Notes: generated from the sequence alone by a model not told the origin. A DNA stretch of 64,000 bases from Rheinheimera sp. (GCA_003482455.1 DMYW01000020.1:16089-80088); one strand, 5' to 3'; counted from the first letter of the stretch, positions 8,611-17,411 are shown. Made by a program: numbers and translations.

Positions 8611-9017
8611 TACCACAAGCCCCCACGCAAGCCGTCAATGTGTTTATGCACTTCGTACAAAGCACCGAAATCACCTGTGCCAATCAGTTGTAATGGTGTC
8701 GCGCCGTTAAAAAACGGATGCTGGTTCGGCATTGCCATAAAACCTTGTTGGTTTTCAGGGTTATCAAACAAGGTACGTAGTGCCGCATGAATGTTCAGCA
8801 GGTAGCTGATGCGCAGCAGTTGATCGCGGCTGAGGCTAGCGCCGCTTGGGTCTTTTTTGTGCTTGTAATAGGCGGAGCGCGATAGCTGTAACACATGCAT
8901 TTGTTGCTCCGCCGCCATCTGCCAGCGATCGAGGATCACAAACACGGTTTTTAAGCCGATAGCACTCGCATTAGCCGCAGGCCAAATAACGGACGCTTCT
9001 TGCACTTGCATGGTCAT
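8610..9017 (-). CDS. Xre/MbcA/ParS-type antitoxin
   Basis: A 135-residue antitoxin partner of the RES toxin. The N-terminal part carries a helix-turn-helix-like region (VLQLSRSAYYKHK, about residues 42-54). The C-terminal part has the DUF2384 toxin-binding pattern: NQHPFFNGATPLQLIGTGDF, then LYEVHKHIDGLRGG. It probably neutralises the toxin and represses its own promoter. The ATG at 9017 follows GGAG by nine bases; a second ATG two codons later (9011) cannot be excluded. The stop overlaps the toxin start. Confidence 0.88.
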   Translation of the reverse strand: MTMQVQEASVIWPAANASAIGLKTVFVILDRWQMAAEQQMHVLQLSRSAYYKHKKDPSGASLSRDQLLRISYLLNIHAALRTLFDNPENQQGFMAMPNQHPFFNGATPLQLIGTGDFGALYEVHKHIDGLRGGLW

Positions 9018-9027
9018 TTAGAGATGC

Positions 9028-9077
9028 TCCATAAGTGGACTTAAAATGATTATGAGTCCATAGGTGGATTATTGCAA
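9028..9077 (-). promoter_or_regulatory. Promoter and twin operators of the RES/Xre module
   Basis: On the minus strand -35 TTGCAA (9072-9077), a 17-base spacer and -10 CATAAT (9049-9054). Two near-identical palindromes, TCCATAGGTGGA (9057-9068) inside the spacer and TCCATAAGTGGA (9028-9039) just past the likely start of transcription, are spaced 29 bases apart. They are the obvious binding sites for the antitoxin, giving autorepression. The binding is inferred. Confidence 0.7.
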
Positions 9078-9148
9078 GCCGTCTTCATGCGCCAGATCAA
9101 AAGTGCTGTGGGCAAATCGTCGTACATTTAGAAAAAACGGAGGTGGAA

Positions 9149-9457
9149 ATGACACAGCAACGTGAGCAACTCGTGGAATTACAACGTCAATTGCAACAGC
9201 GCCTAGCTAAAGTTCAGTCGGATTTACAATCGCTGAAAGAAGCCGACAGCGCGGAGCAAGCGCAGCAGCGAGAAAACGATGAGGTATTACAAGATTTAGC
9301 GGCGCACCTCCAAAAAGAGTTGTTGCAGCTGCATATTGCGTTAGAGCGCGAAGCACAAGGCAAATATGGTGTTTGCATCGCCTGTGGCGACGACATCGCT
9401 GCGCCGCGGCTTAAAATTTTGCCATTTGCGACACATTGCCAGCACTGCGCGCATTGA
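9149..9457 (+). CDS. TraR/DksA-type zinc-finger protein
   Basis: A 102-residue protein with a long N-terminal coiled coil rich in Gln, Glu and Leu (residues 1-70). A C-terminal four-cysteine zinc finger, Cys76, Cys79, Cys97 and Cys100 (CIACGDDI...HCQHC), follows. The shape is that of DksA/TraR proteins, which reach into the RNA polymerase secondary channel. It is shorter than DksA (about 150) and longer than TraR (about 70). Start ATG 9149 is set by GGAGG five bases upstream; an in-frame GTG at 9143 lies in that Shine-Dalgarno sequence. Monocistronic, next to the toxin-antitoxin operon. Action on polymerase is inferred. Confidence 0.8.
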   Translation: MTQQREQLVELQRQLQQRLAKVQSDLQSLKEADSAEQAQQRENDEVLQDLAAHLQKELLQLHIALEREAQGKYGVCIACGDDIAAPRLKILPFATHCQHCAH

Positions 9458-9512
9458 TTTCTCTCTGCAACGCCCTTTAAAGCGCCATCGCGCGTCCCTA
9501 CGGAGTGGCGAT

Positions 9513-9541
9513 AAAAAAGCCCGACACGGCGTCGGGCTTTA
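9513..9541 (-). terminator. Intrinsic terminator shared by convergent genes
   Basis: AAAGCCCGAC-acggc-GTCGGGCTTT. Read on the minus strand the stem is followed by six T, so it is strongest for the EF-hand gene at 9558. It can also serve the zinc-finger gene on the plus strand. Confidence 0.85.
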
Positions 9542-9557
9542 GGTCTTTATTCGGTGA

Positions 9558-11687
9558 TTAACCGAGCCATTTCTTCAACAAGCCGCTGTGCCATAGCCAC
9601 AACGCGGCACCAGCGAGCAGCGCCAAAATAAAGTACCAACGGGCGCTGGATTTATGCTCATACGGGTCAATCAGACTGCGACTAGAACCGGCAGGAATGC
9701 TCGCCATCGCGGTGAGCTTCGAGCCAAAACTGATGCTTAATTTGGCATTGGTATTGACCGCCCAACCGTTGGCATCCAGCAGTGGCGCCAAATTGCGGGT
9801 CCGCAGTTTGAACCACGCCAGTAACATCGAAGGCCCCGACACAAACAATAAAATACCCGCCAGCGCCAATGGCATTTGCCACCAGCTGAGCGCCAAGAAC
9901 GAACTGACCATAGTCGCGATCGCTGTACCAATGGCGCCAAGTGCTAAACCGATGGCGGCAAAAATACCGGCAAATTTGGCGGCATCAAACGGTGCCGGTG
10001 GTTTAGCGCCGCTTTCCGCCACTTTGGCGGCATCGCCGACACCACTGGCGCTTTTGGCTTCAATTTCCTTGTCTTTGGAGGCAGCAAATTTTTGAATTTG
10101 CTCGCTAATCATGCGGCCAATACGCTGATACGGCGTGTAAAAGGCTTCGCGAATACTGATGGGGTTTTCCACCAATTTAGTGACGTTGGCATCCCAATCT
10201 TGGCCTTTGGCATCGTAATAAACGCCGTTGCGTCCGACCATTAAATTGCCAGCATCGCCGGCTGTCATGGCGGCGACAATCGATTTTTTCTCGCCAGTTG
10301 CCGCCCGCACGCAATCTAAATACAACAAATACATGCCACTTAACGCGGCCAATTTGCCGTGTTTGGCCGCATCGATCACTTCTAAACACAACTCGCAGCT
10401 GCGCCCGTCGATGTACAAGCGGCCATTTTGAAAGATCGCCGGTTTTTCTGGGCTGTAGAAGTTCTCTAAGTTGACGAAGTTGCGCAGCAAATCGCGCAGA
10501 TGGCTTTGGAAACGCACCAGTTTATCTAAATCCAGCACGGATTCGGCTTCGGCTTTTTGCGATAAGTCATTGGCAATCAAGGCCCGCGCCGCTTCCAGTG
10601 TACTGCTTTGTAGGCATTGGTCGACCAGCGAAGGCTCCAGCAAGGCCACCGCGCCTTGTGGCTCGGCCGCTTTCCAGTCGGCATAAGGTTGCAACGCAGC
10701 TTTAAGTTGCGCCCAATCGGCAGCATTGATGCTGTCTTTGTCACCCCACAAGCTGGCGGCTAAGTCGGCGACACAGGATAAAGAACCGGCCCAATGCGGG
10801 TGTACGCCTTTGCGCAGCGGCAAATTGGCGTTGGCACTGACCCGTGCCAGCGGTAAATGATGCGCGTCACTGCTCTCTGAGGTCAACAAATGGCGGGAGA
10901 GGGCACTAAAGTCTTCAACGGCCGCATTTAACGCAGCTACCGCGTTGTTGTCGTAAGCAGCCAACTGACAACGGGTAAAATAGTCGGTGACTTTGTGATC
11001 AAGGCTTTGTACCAGTTGATACAACTCTTCGGTAACAGCGCCTAACGCGTGTGACGCGGTCGCGGCCTGTTGGTGCCAGGCTTGATGAGCAGTGGCTTGT
11101 TCAACAAACGCATCCAACTGCTCGCTGGTAATGCCTGGTGCACCGCTACGATCAACGGTGTGCACGCCGGTACCAAGCACCGTTTGAATTAAGGTCGCCA
11201 CCGCAACGCTAACATCGCCAAGGGTGCTGGCCAATTCCACCGTGATCACACCGTCGCCGTTTAGTTGGTCGGCAGGGAACACTTTGGATAAATCGTCGGT
11301 GTCGGCGCAGCTTAAGCTGTGCGCGTCGGCTTTACCCAAGTTCACCAGAATGCGTTTGGCAGAACTCAACAGGGTTTGTCCTTGCGGCGTATGACTATCA
11401 ATTGCAGCTAGCGGCAGCTCAGTGCCGGAAAGCAGAACTTCCGGATGTTTCAAATGACTCAGCGCCCAGCGCACGGCGGCTTTGACATCGTCGATCCGCA
11501 CGCGGCCGTCGTTATCGGCGTCTAAATACTGCAAGGTGCGGCTATCAAATTCGAGCCCTTTGACTGGGCAACTCAGCGCGGCCCACAATTTGGGGTCGAG
11601 TTGGTCTAGGTGTTGCCAGTCTTCAATCCGATCCAACCGGACTTGGTCAAAGCCGCCCGAGCGAAAAAAACGCCATTGATGCGTCAT
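9558..11687 (-). CDS. EF-hand domain membrane protein of unknown function
   Basis: A 709-residue protein. A clear EF-hand loop lies at residues 56-67 (DADNDGRVRIDD: Asp56, Asp58, Asp60, Gly61, Asp67), and a second calcium-loop-like stretch (LNGDGVITVE) is near residue 144. A long helical middle part follows. After a charged, Ala-rich linker come hydrophobic segments near residues 575-645 (IFAAIGLALGAIGTAIATMV; PLALAGILLFVSGPSMLLAW) and a C-terminal helix (YFILALLAGAALWLW), so the C-terminal end is anchored in the inner membrane. Start ATG 11687 follows GAGGA. I do not recognise a named family or function; calcium binding is a prediction. Confidence 0.7.
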   Translation of the reverse strand: MTHQWRFFRSGGFDQVRLDRIEDWQHLDQLDPKLWAALSCPVKGLEFDSRTLQYLDADNDGRVRIDDVKAAVRWALSHLKHPEVLLSGTELPLAAIDSHTPQGQTLLSSAKRILVNLGKADAHSLSCADTDDLSKVFPADQLNGDGVITVELASTLGDVSVAVATLIQTVLGTGVHTVDRSGAPGITSEQLDAFVEQATAHQAWHQQAATASHALGAVTEELYQLVQSLDHKVTDYFTRCQLAAYDNNAVAALNAAVEDFSALSRHLLTSESSDAHHLPLARVSANANLPLRKGVHPHWAGSLSCVADLAASLWGDKDSINAADWAQLKAALQPYADWKAAEPQGAVALLEPSLVDQCLQSSTLEAARALIANDLSQKAEAESVLDLDKLVRFQSHLRDLLRNFVNLENFYSPEKPAIFQNGRLYIDGRSCELCLEVIDAAKHGKLAALSGMYLLYLDCVRAATGEKKSIVAAMTAGDAGNLMVGRNGVYYDAKGQDWDANVTKLVENPISIREAFYTPYQRIGRMISEQIQKFAASKDKEIEAKSASGVGDAAKVAESGAKPPAPFDAAKFAGIFAAIGLALGAIGTAIATMVSSFLALSWWQMPLALAGILLFVSGPSMLLAWFKLRTRNLAPLLDANGWAVNTNAKLSISFGSKLTAMASIPAGSSRSLIDPYEHKSSARWYFILALLAGAALWLWHSGLLKKWLG

Positions 11688-11847
11688 ACGTCATCCTCCT
11701 CAATCCGACAGCGCAAACCGCGCCTGCCGCAGAATTCATCCACAGAAAGATCCAATATTTCACGGATTTACCGTTGCGGCAAGCTACCTCGACTTCTTGG
11801 TCTTTCTTTTGTAGAGTGCCGAAACTTGGCAACCATGGACTTTAGTA

Positions 11848-12867
11848 ATGCAGGACGCAACCATAAACTACAGCAGTTCAACCGAGCATCTCCAACAGGC
11901 ACTACTGGACTATCGTCAAGCCAACGGTGCCGAGCAAAAGAAGGCTGCTTGGCAACGGATAGTCGCTTTAACGAGTTCGCTCAATTGCCGTCATGTGACG
12001 CGGTTCGCCAATACGTTGCGCGGTGCGTTCGACTATGTCGCGGATGAAATCGAGCTGCAATCGCACCCATGGCTTTATTTAAATCACTACAGTGGCTATG
12101 TACGCCAGCAAGCACTGGCGAACATTGCACAGCAAAGCCAACCGCTGCCGAACTCTCTGTTTGGCGCCCTGTTGCTGCTGCGCTTGAATGATTGGGTCAA
12201 AACCGTCCGCGCACAAGCGCTTGCCACGTTTCAAGCAAAACTGACGCAACCCGGCAATCATGACTACGCGGAGGCCATCGTGTGGTTGCTGGGCATGTGG
12301 TTGCGTTGGGGGCGACAAGCCGCAGCGGAACGGGAGCCGGTCTTAAGACTCTTAGTCCAAAGTAAGATGCTGCCTGCGCTGCTGAACTATCTGCAACGAG
12401 AGCCGACCAGGCCGATTGCTAGGGCACTGCAGCAGTTGGCTCACTTGTCAGCGATTGATGATTCTTTGTGGCGACTTGCAACGACCGCGCGTCAACCATT
12501 GATCAGGCTGTTTTGCTACAAAAGCTTATTTAAGCAACAGCTGCAATGGATTGTGGATCACCAATGGCAAGTGGTCGATAAGTTCAGCGGCGAACGCCGA
12601 TGGAGCCCTGTCTGGAACTACCGTTCTTTGACAACTCAGGTCGATCGGCTTGAGATCTTAAATCATATGGCACGAGACAAAGCTGCATTGGTACGCAGAC
12701 AAGCGGGGGCTTTGTTGATTGAAATTGCTGATACTGATCCACGCGTACAACAGATGGCTGGCCTTGCGCAGCTGCTCGCGTCCGACCGATATCCAGCGGT
12801 AGCTTACCGCGGAGACTTTGCCTTACGTGAGTTAAAAAAGAACCCAGCAGCCAACGAGCACTGCTGA
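11848..12867 (+). CDS. HEAT-repeat-like hypothetical protein
   Basis: A 339-residue, all-helical-looking soluble protein without signal peptide. Helical pairs such as GYVRQQALANIAQQSQP, DWVKTVRAQALATFQAKL and KAALVRRQAGALLIEIADTDPRV resemble HEAT repeats, which usually bind proteins. I do not recognise its specific function. It is divergent from the EF-hand gene with 160 bases between them. The ATG at 11848 has only a weak ribosome-binding site (GGA seven bases upstream). It converges on the chemotaxis receptor gene. The end of the ORF contains an inverted repeat (about 12842-12871) without a T-run. Confidence 0.6.
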   Translation: MQDATINYSSSTEHLQQALLDYRQANGAEQKKAAWQRIVALTSSLNCRHVTRFANTLRGAFDYVADEIELQSHPWLYLNHYSGYVRQQALANIAQQSQPLPNSLFGALLLLRLNDWVKTVRAQALATFQAKLTQPGNHDYAEAIVWLLGMWLRWGRQAAAEREPVLRLLVQSKMLPALLNYLQREPTRPIARALQQLAHLSAIDDSLWRLATTARQPLIRLFCYKSLFKQQLQWIVDHQWQVVDKFSGERRWSPVWNYRSLTTQVDRLEILNHMARDKAALVRRQAGALLIEIADTDPRVQQMAGLAQLLASDRYPAVAYRGDFALRELKKNPAANEHC

Positions 12868-12884
12868 GTTCACTGGGAGAAGCG

Positions 12885-14504
12885 TTACACAGAAAAACGT
12901 TGCACTTGGCCGGCGAGGTCGCTGCTGGTGCTGAGCGTGCTCTGCACGGCGCCTTGCACTCGTTGGGCAATAGTATTGAGTTGTTTCGATAAATCCGACA
13001 GCTGGCTTAAGTTTTCGGTGATTTGTTGCGCCACTTGGCTTTGTTGCTCGGTCGCGCTGGCGGTCTGAATGCTGTGGTCTTGGATGGTGCCGGCCACCTG
13101 ATGCACCTGCAGCAGCGCGTGATTGACGTCGATATTGACGCGTTCAGTGTTTTCCGCCAATTGCACACCATGCTGAATACTCGCGACGGCCGCAGCAACA
13201 CCTTGCTGTAGCTGCTCAATCATGCCGCGAATATGTTCCGTTGAGGCTTGCGTTTTACTGGCGAGCTGGCGAACTTCGTCGGCCACGACCGCAAAGCCAC
13301 GGCCCTGCTCACCGGCGCGGGCCGCTTCAATCGCCGCGTTCAGCGCCAACAAATTGGTTTGCTGCGCAATTGTTTCAATGACTTGGGTCACTGAGGCAAT
13401 TTGCGCGGATTGGTTGGATAAAGCTCGGATCACGTCAGACGCTTGTTGCACTTGCTGCGACAAGTCATGTAGTCGCTGGGTCGAAAGCGCCAGTGCTTGT
13501 TGGCCTTTCGTCGATGCACTGCTGAGTAATTGCACTTGGCCGACCGTTTCAGCGGCATTTCGCGCCACATCCCGCGTGGCGCCACTCATCTCTTCAATCG
13601 CGGTGACAATCAAGTCCAGCGCAGCATCTTGTTGTGCACTGAAACTACTCGCGGTTTTTGCATCATCGCCGAGTTGTTGCATTTGGCTTTGCACCAACAC
13701 ACAACCGCGTTTGACTTCAGTGACTAAGCTAGCCAGTTTGCTGATAAATCCATCCAGTTCGCGACTGAGCTCGCCGGTTTCGTCGCTTTTACTGGAGTTC
13801 AAGCGGCGGGTTAAATCACCGTCACCGCGGCTTAATTCAGCAACGCCGGTGGTGACAGTGCGAATGGCACTGGAGATCCGTTTCGGCGCCACATAGGCGA
13901 GCAAAATACTGACCAGCAGCACGATGGCGGAAAACACCGCTACCGAGATCTCAAAGGTGTCTGTGATGGCTGCAATGTCGGCGCGCTCTTGTGCGGCATG
14001 CTTGGCAATCAGTTCTTCGGCGCCGTCATAGAGTTGGCGCAGCTGACGGAAATTCGCCTCTGATGTGGTGATTTGGCTTTGCCGCAAGGCGTCGGTCGGG
14101 GCGCTTTGGTCCAGCAAACGAATGGTTTCCGTTTGCCACTGCTGATACAAGCCATCAAATGGGGCCAGGTAGTGCACCAATTCAGGAATGTCGGCAGTGA
14201 GGGTTTGAAATTGTCGCATCCGTTCCAATGCTTGACGGGCGTTGCTGTGGACATCGTCGGTCCAGCGCTGTGCAACCTCAGGCGCGACGTCTGGCATGCT
14301 CAGCCAGTTGGTCAAGGCTAACCGCGATTGATACAGATCCCTATCGGCATTTTGGATCAATGAGATACCGTCGGTATAACGACCTGAACTGTGTTGGATA
14401 AAGTTCACCAATAAATATGATACCAACACCACGATAAAAAACACCGCACTTAAGCTGCTAAAAGCTAGCGTGTAACGCGAGCGGATCGTCGAAAACCAAG
14501 CCAT
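12885..14504 (-). CDS. Methyl-accepting chemotaxis protein
   Basis: A 539-residue transmembrane chemoreceptor. TM1 is at about residues 11-34 and TM2 at about 189-207. Between them is a helical periplasmic sensor of roughly 150 residues (four-helix-bundle type). After TM2 come a HAMP domain (SRGDGDLTRRL, SDETGEL) and the signalling domain. The highly conserved hairpin tip is complete: EAARAGEQGRGFAVVADEVR, preceded by QTNLLALNAAI. No C-terminal CheR-docking pentapeptide is visible. The ligand cannot be read from sequence. Start ATG 14504 follows AGGAG. It stands alone; no other che gene is in the window. Confidence 0.92.
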   Translation of the reverse strand: MAWFSTIRSRYTLAFSSLSAVFFIVVLVSYLLVNFIQHSSGRYTDGISLIQNADRDLYQSRLALTNWLSMPDVAPEVAQRWTDDVHSNARQALERMRQFQTLTADIPELVHYLAPFDGLYQQWQTETIRLLDQSAPTDALRQSQITTSEANFRQLRQLYDGAEELIAKHAAQERADIAAITDTFEISVAVFSAIVLLVSILLAYVAPKRISSAIRTVTTGVAELSRGDGDLTRRLNSSKSDETGELSRELDGFISKLASLVTEVKRGCVLVQSQMQQLGDDAKTASSFSAQQDAALDLIVTAIEEMSGATRDVARNAAETVGQVQLLSSASTKGQQALALSTQRLHDLSQQVQQASDVIRALSNQSAQIASVTQVIETIAQQTNLLALNAAIEAARAGEQGRGFAVVADEVRQLASKTQASTEHIRGMIEQLQQGVAAAVASIQHGVQLAENTERVNIDVNHALLQVHQVAGTIQDHSIQTASATEQQSQVAQQITENLSQLSDLSKQLNTIAQRVQGAVQSTLSTSSDLAGQVQRFSV

Positions 14505-14950
14505 ACGGACTCCTTGTCGTTATTCAACAGCATGTTCGGCGTAATGTTTGCGCGCCACCAGTTAACAGCCTAGCGACAGAACGTACGCTTCACTCCATGC
14601 GGACAGATGATGTTTCTTCATCTAGGCACACCCAACCAGCCCAGACAGGCATCCCAAGTCTTCACAATGCAGGGGGGCGGGCTATTAAACGTTTATGCGA
14701 TATTGGCAGGAATGCAAGTATTTTGGGTACAAAATGTAAGCGTTTACCTTGGGCGGGCTGTGGGGTGGTAGGTCTCAGGTGCAACTTGATTCAATTCTCT
14801 GTCACAAGCACCGCGTGCAACCGTGTTGTGACAGAGCCAACTTTGGTCAGTTGCTGCAGGCTTGCAAGCGCCAGGGCGCGGTGAATTGCTGATTGGGGCT
14901 TGGCGACTTCTGTGCGACAATGCTGGTTTGCTTTTTGAAGTGCAGTTTTT
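14505..14950. other. Intergenic region between receptor gene and rnm, with regulatory-like palindromes
   Basis: 446 bases without a credible gene. It holds two LacI-family-like palindromes, AAACGTTT (14687-14694) and TGTAAGCGTTTACC (14735-14748), and a long inverted repeat at 14797-14836. Two ORFs crossing it (plus 14597-14884, minus 14791-14979) have no recognisable product and were left out. Confidence 0.5.
14797..14836. repeat. Long inverted repeat upstream of rnm
   Basis: CTCTGTCACAA (14797-14807) and TTGTGACAGAG (14826-14836) are perfect complements. With one bulged G the stem extends three more pairs (CAC/GTG), leaving an 11-base loop. No T-run follows in either direction, so a simple terminator is unlikely. 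It could be an operator or a leader RNA hairpin. Confidence 0.6.
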
Positions 14951-15841
14951 ATGAAATATGATTTACATTGCCACAGCACGGTTTCAGACGGCGTGCTGAC
15001 GCCAGATGCCTTGATGCGTCACGCGGTCGAGCGGCGGATTGACGTGTTGGCACTGACTGACCACGACACCGTCGATGGCCTAGCGCTGGCGCGTCAAACC
15101 ATCGCCGCTGAGCAACTGCCGCTGCAGCTGGTGGCGGGTGTGGAGATCTCCACCGCATGGCATGATTTTGAAATTCATATCGTTGGTTTGGCGGTCAATG
15201 ACCAATGCGCCCAGCTGCGTCAGCGCCTCGACAGTCAACGTGAGCGCCGCCTCGAGCGGGCGCGCGAAATGGCTCGGCGTCTGACCAAACACCAAGTCCC
15301 GGATTGTTTTGATGCGGTGCTCACGCTTGCCGATGGCGGTGCTGTGACGCGTAATCATTTCGCCCGGCATCTGGTGTCAATTGGCAGAGCGGCCAATGTC
15401 GGCCAGGTGTTTAAACATTATTTAGCCCGTGGTAAAGCCGGTTATGTCGCCAACAATTGGGTTGAACTGGCCGAAGCGGTGCAGTGGATCCACGACGCCG
15501 GTGGCATCGCCGTGCTGGCACACCCACTGAAGTACAATTTATCGGGCAAGTGGCTGCGCCGCTTGGCTACCGAATTTCGTGAAGCCGGTGGTGATGCCAT
15601 TGAAGTGGTGTCCTGCCAAATGACGCCGGTGCAAAAACGCGAAGTGTGGGCGCTTGCCAAACCGCTTGGCTTGGTCGCATCGCAAGGCAGTGATTTTCAT
15701 CAGATCACGCCGTGGAATGATTTAGGCCGCGGCCTTTATATGACGGACGATATCGAAACCGTCTGGCAGCGGTTTGCAGAGCAATTTCCGCAGCAGTCGT
15801 TGCGCGCAGCCAGCAGCGTTGAACCTGCCGAGGCTATGTAA
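14951..15841 (+). CDS. rnm: RNase AM, PHP-domain 5'-3' exoribonuclease
   Basis: Member of the YciV family (also called TrpH; RNase AM in E. coli), which trims 5' ends of short RNAs and rRNA precursors and also acts on 3',5'-bisphosphonucleotides. The PHP metal motifs are complete: DLHCHSTVSDG (residues 4-14), LTDHDTVDG, AGVEIS, a central HPLKYN, and SQGSDFH near residue 240. The length of 296 is normal. It sits at the head of the conserved rnm-yciO-scpAB-rluB block. No strong Shine-Dalgarno sequence precedes the ATG. Confidence 0.92.
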   Translation: MKYDLHCHSTVSDGVLTPDALMRHAVERRIDVLALTDHDTVDGLALARQTIAAEQLPLQLVAGVEISTAWHDFEIHIVGLAVNDQCAQLRQRLDSQRERRLERAREMARRLTKHQVPDCFDAVLTLADGGAVTRNHFARHLVSIGRAANVGQVFKHYLARGKAGYVANNWVELAEAVQWIHDAGGIAVLAHPLKYNLSGKWLRRLATEFREAGGDAIEVVSCQMTPVQKREVWALAKPLGLVASQGSDFHQITPWNDLGRGLYMTDDIETVWQRFAEQFPQQSLRAASSVEPAEAM

Positions 15842-15959
15842 CGGCGCCACTCCGTAACTGAGCAATTACGTAACTGATCCGCCTTGGCAAGGGCTGCGCT
15901 TGCCACTTTGCGCGCTTGCGCATAGTCTATAAAAAAGTACCTTGCATCAAGGAGATAGC

Positions 15960-16580
15960 ATGAGCCAGTTTTTCTACATCCACCCGGAAACACCGCAAGT
16001 GAGGTTAATAAAACAAGCCGTGCATATCTTGCGCGAGGGCGGGGTGATTATTTATCCCACCGATTCGGGGTATGCGCTGGGCTGCTGTTTGGAAAACAAA
16101 ACGGCGCTCGAGCGCATTTTGCAAATTCGCCACATTAGTGGCGAGCATCATTTTACCCTGATGTGCAAAGACTTAAGTGAATTGTCCATTTACGCCAAAG
16201 TCGAAAACACCGCCTTTCGCTTGATTAAAAACAACACGCCTGGGCCTTACACTTTTATTTTGCGTGGAACGAAAGAAGTGCCACGGCGTTTACTCAATGA
16301 GAAAAAGAAAACCGTCGGTTTGCGTATTCCGGAGCAAAAAATTGCTCTGGCGTTGCTGGCGGAATTGGGCGAGCCCCTGATGTCCAGCTCGTTGATTCTG
16401 CCAGGAAATGATTTTGCCGAATCAGATCCTGAAGAAATGCGTGACCAACTGGAGCGGCAAGTGGATTTGATCATGCACGGCGGCGTGTTGGCTTCGCATC
16501 CAACCACTGTGATTGATTTATCTGAAGATTTCCCGGTGATCGTGCGCGAAGGTGCCGGTGACGTGAAACCTTTTGTGTAA
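15960..16580 (+). CDS. yciO: YciO, YrdC/Sua5-like protein
   Basis: Relative of TsaC/Sua5, the threonylcarbamoyl-AMP synthases of tRNA t6A modification. YciO itself is a paralogue whose exact role is unclear. The 206 residues equal the E. coli length. The nucleotide-site motif YPTDSGYALGC is near residues 35-45 and TPGPYTFIL near 94-102. The start is ATG 15960, fixed by AAGGAG six bases upstream. A longer in-frame TTG start at 15942 is not needed. Ten bases separate it from scpA, so the two are likely co-transcribed. Confidence 0.92.
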   Translation: MSQFFYIHPETPQVRLIKQAVHILREGGVIIYPTDSGYALGCCLENKTALERILQIRHISGEHHFTLMCKDLSELSIYAKVENTAFRLIKNNTPGPYTFILRGTKEVPRRLLNEKKKTVGLRIPEQKIALALLAELGEPLMSSSLILPGNDFAESDPEEMRDQLERQVDLIMHGGVLASHPTTVIDLSEDFPVIVREGAGDVKPFV

Positions 16581-16589
16581 CGCCGCGAC

Positions 16590-17411
16590 ATGAGCCAAAC
16601 GCCAGCAACTTCCGACACCCCACCTTTGACCGTCCAGCAGCCATTGCCGCTGGCGTTTGTGCGCGGCGAAGCGGTGCTGGAGCGGCCGGAAGACTTGTTT
16701 ATTCCGCCGGACGCCTTGGAAATTCTGCTGGAAGCTTTTGAAGGCCCGCTGGATTTTTTGCTGTATTTAATCCGTCGCCATAAGTTTGATATTGTCGATT
16801 TGCCAGTCAATGAAATCACCCTGCAGTACATGGAATACATCAACCTGATGCAGGAAATGAATTTCGAACTTGCGGCTGAGTACCTGGTGATGGCGGCGAT
16901 GCTGGCGGAAATAAAATCGCGGTTATTGTTGCCGCGCTCGGACATTGGCGTCGACGAAGAAGCCGATCCGCGAGCCGAACTAGTCAGGCGCTTGCAAGAG
17001 TACGAGCAGTTCAAACAAGCCGCTAGCAATCTTGATGCGTTGCCACGCTTTGAACGGGACTTTTTCCAAAGCCACGCTGGCGTGCCGGATAATTTTGAAC
17101 CTTATGTGATTTTCCCCGAGGTTAGCCTCGAAGAATTGGTGCTGGCGCTGCAGGATGTCGCCAAACGAGCGCGCGATTTTACCCATCATCAAATCAAACG
17201 CGAACAGCTGTCGACGCGTGAGCGGATGAGCCAGCTGTTGGAATTATTGAAAAATCACGCGGTACTCGAATTTACCGAATGTTTTACCCTGGATGAAGGC
17301 CGTGCTGGCGTGGTTGTGACCTTTTTGGCCATGCTGGAACTGGTCAAAGAAAAACTGGTGGTGATCACGCAATTGGAAGCTTATGGTCAGATCCACCTGC
17401 GTCTGGCATAA
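16590..17411 (+). CDS. scpA: Segregation and condensation protein A
   Basis: ScpA is the kleisin of the SMC-ScpAB condensin-like complex, bridging SMC heads during chromosome organisation. The 273-residue protein has the family N-terminal signature FEGPLDFLLYLIRRHKFDI (about residues 50-68), then NEITLQYMEYI, and AAEYLVMAAMLAEIKSRLLL. A charged central part and a C-terminal winged helix (LAMLELVKEKLVVITQ) follow. A Pro-rich N-terminal extension of roughly 40 residues precedes the core. scpB follows after 63 bases. No smc gene is in the window. Confidence 0.92.
   Translation: MSQTPATSDTPPLTVQQPLPLAFVRGEAVLERPEDLFIPPDALEILLEAFEGPLDFLLYLIRRHKFDIVDLPVNEITLQYMEYINLMQEMNFELAAEYLVMAAMLAEIKSRLLLPRSDIGVDEEADPRAELVRRLQEYEQFKQAASNLDALPRFERDFFQSHAGVPDNFEPYVIFPEVSLEELVLALQDVAKRARDFTHHQIKREQLSTRERMSQLLELLKNHAVLEFTECFTLDEGRAGVVVTFLAMLELVKEKLVVITQLEAYGQIHLRLA

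Noticed and set aside
12842..12871. Inverted repeat AACCCAGCAG/CTGCTGAGTT at the end of the HEAT-like gene as a terminator
   Set aside because: No T-run on either strand; may only be coding sequence.
14597..14884. 95-codon plus-strand ORF in the region before rnm
   Set aside because: No ribosome-binding site, odd composition and no recognisable pattern; it overlaps the inverted repeat.
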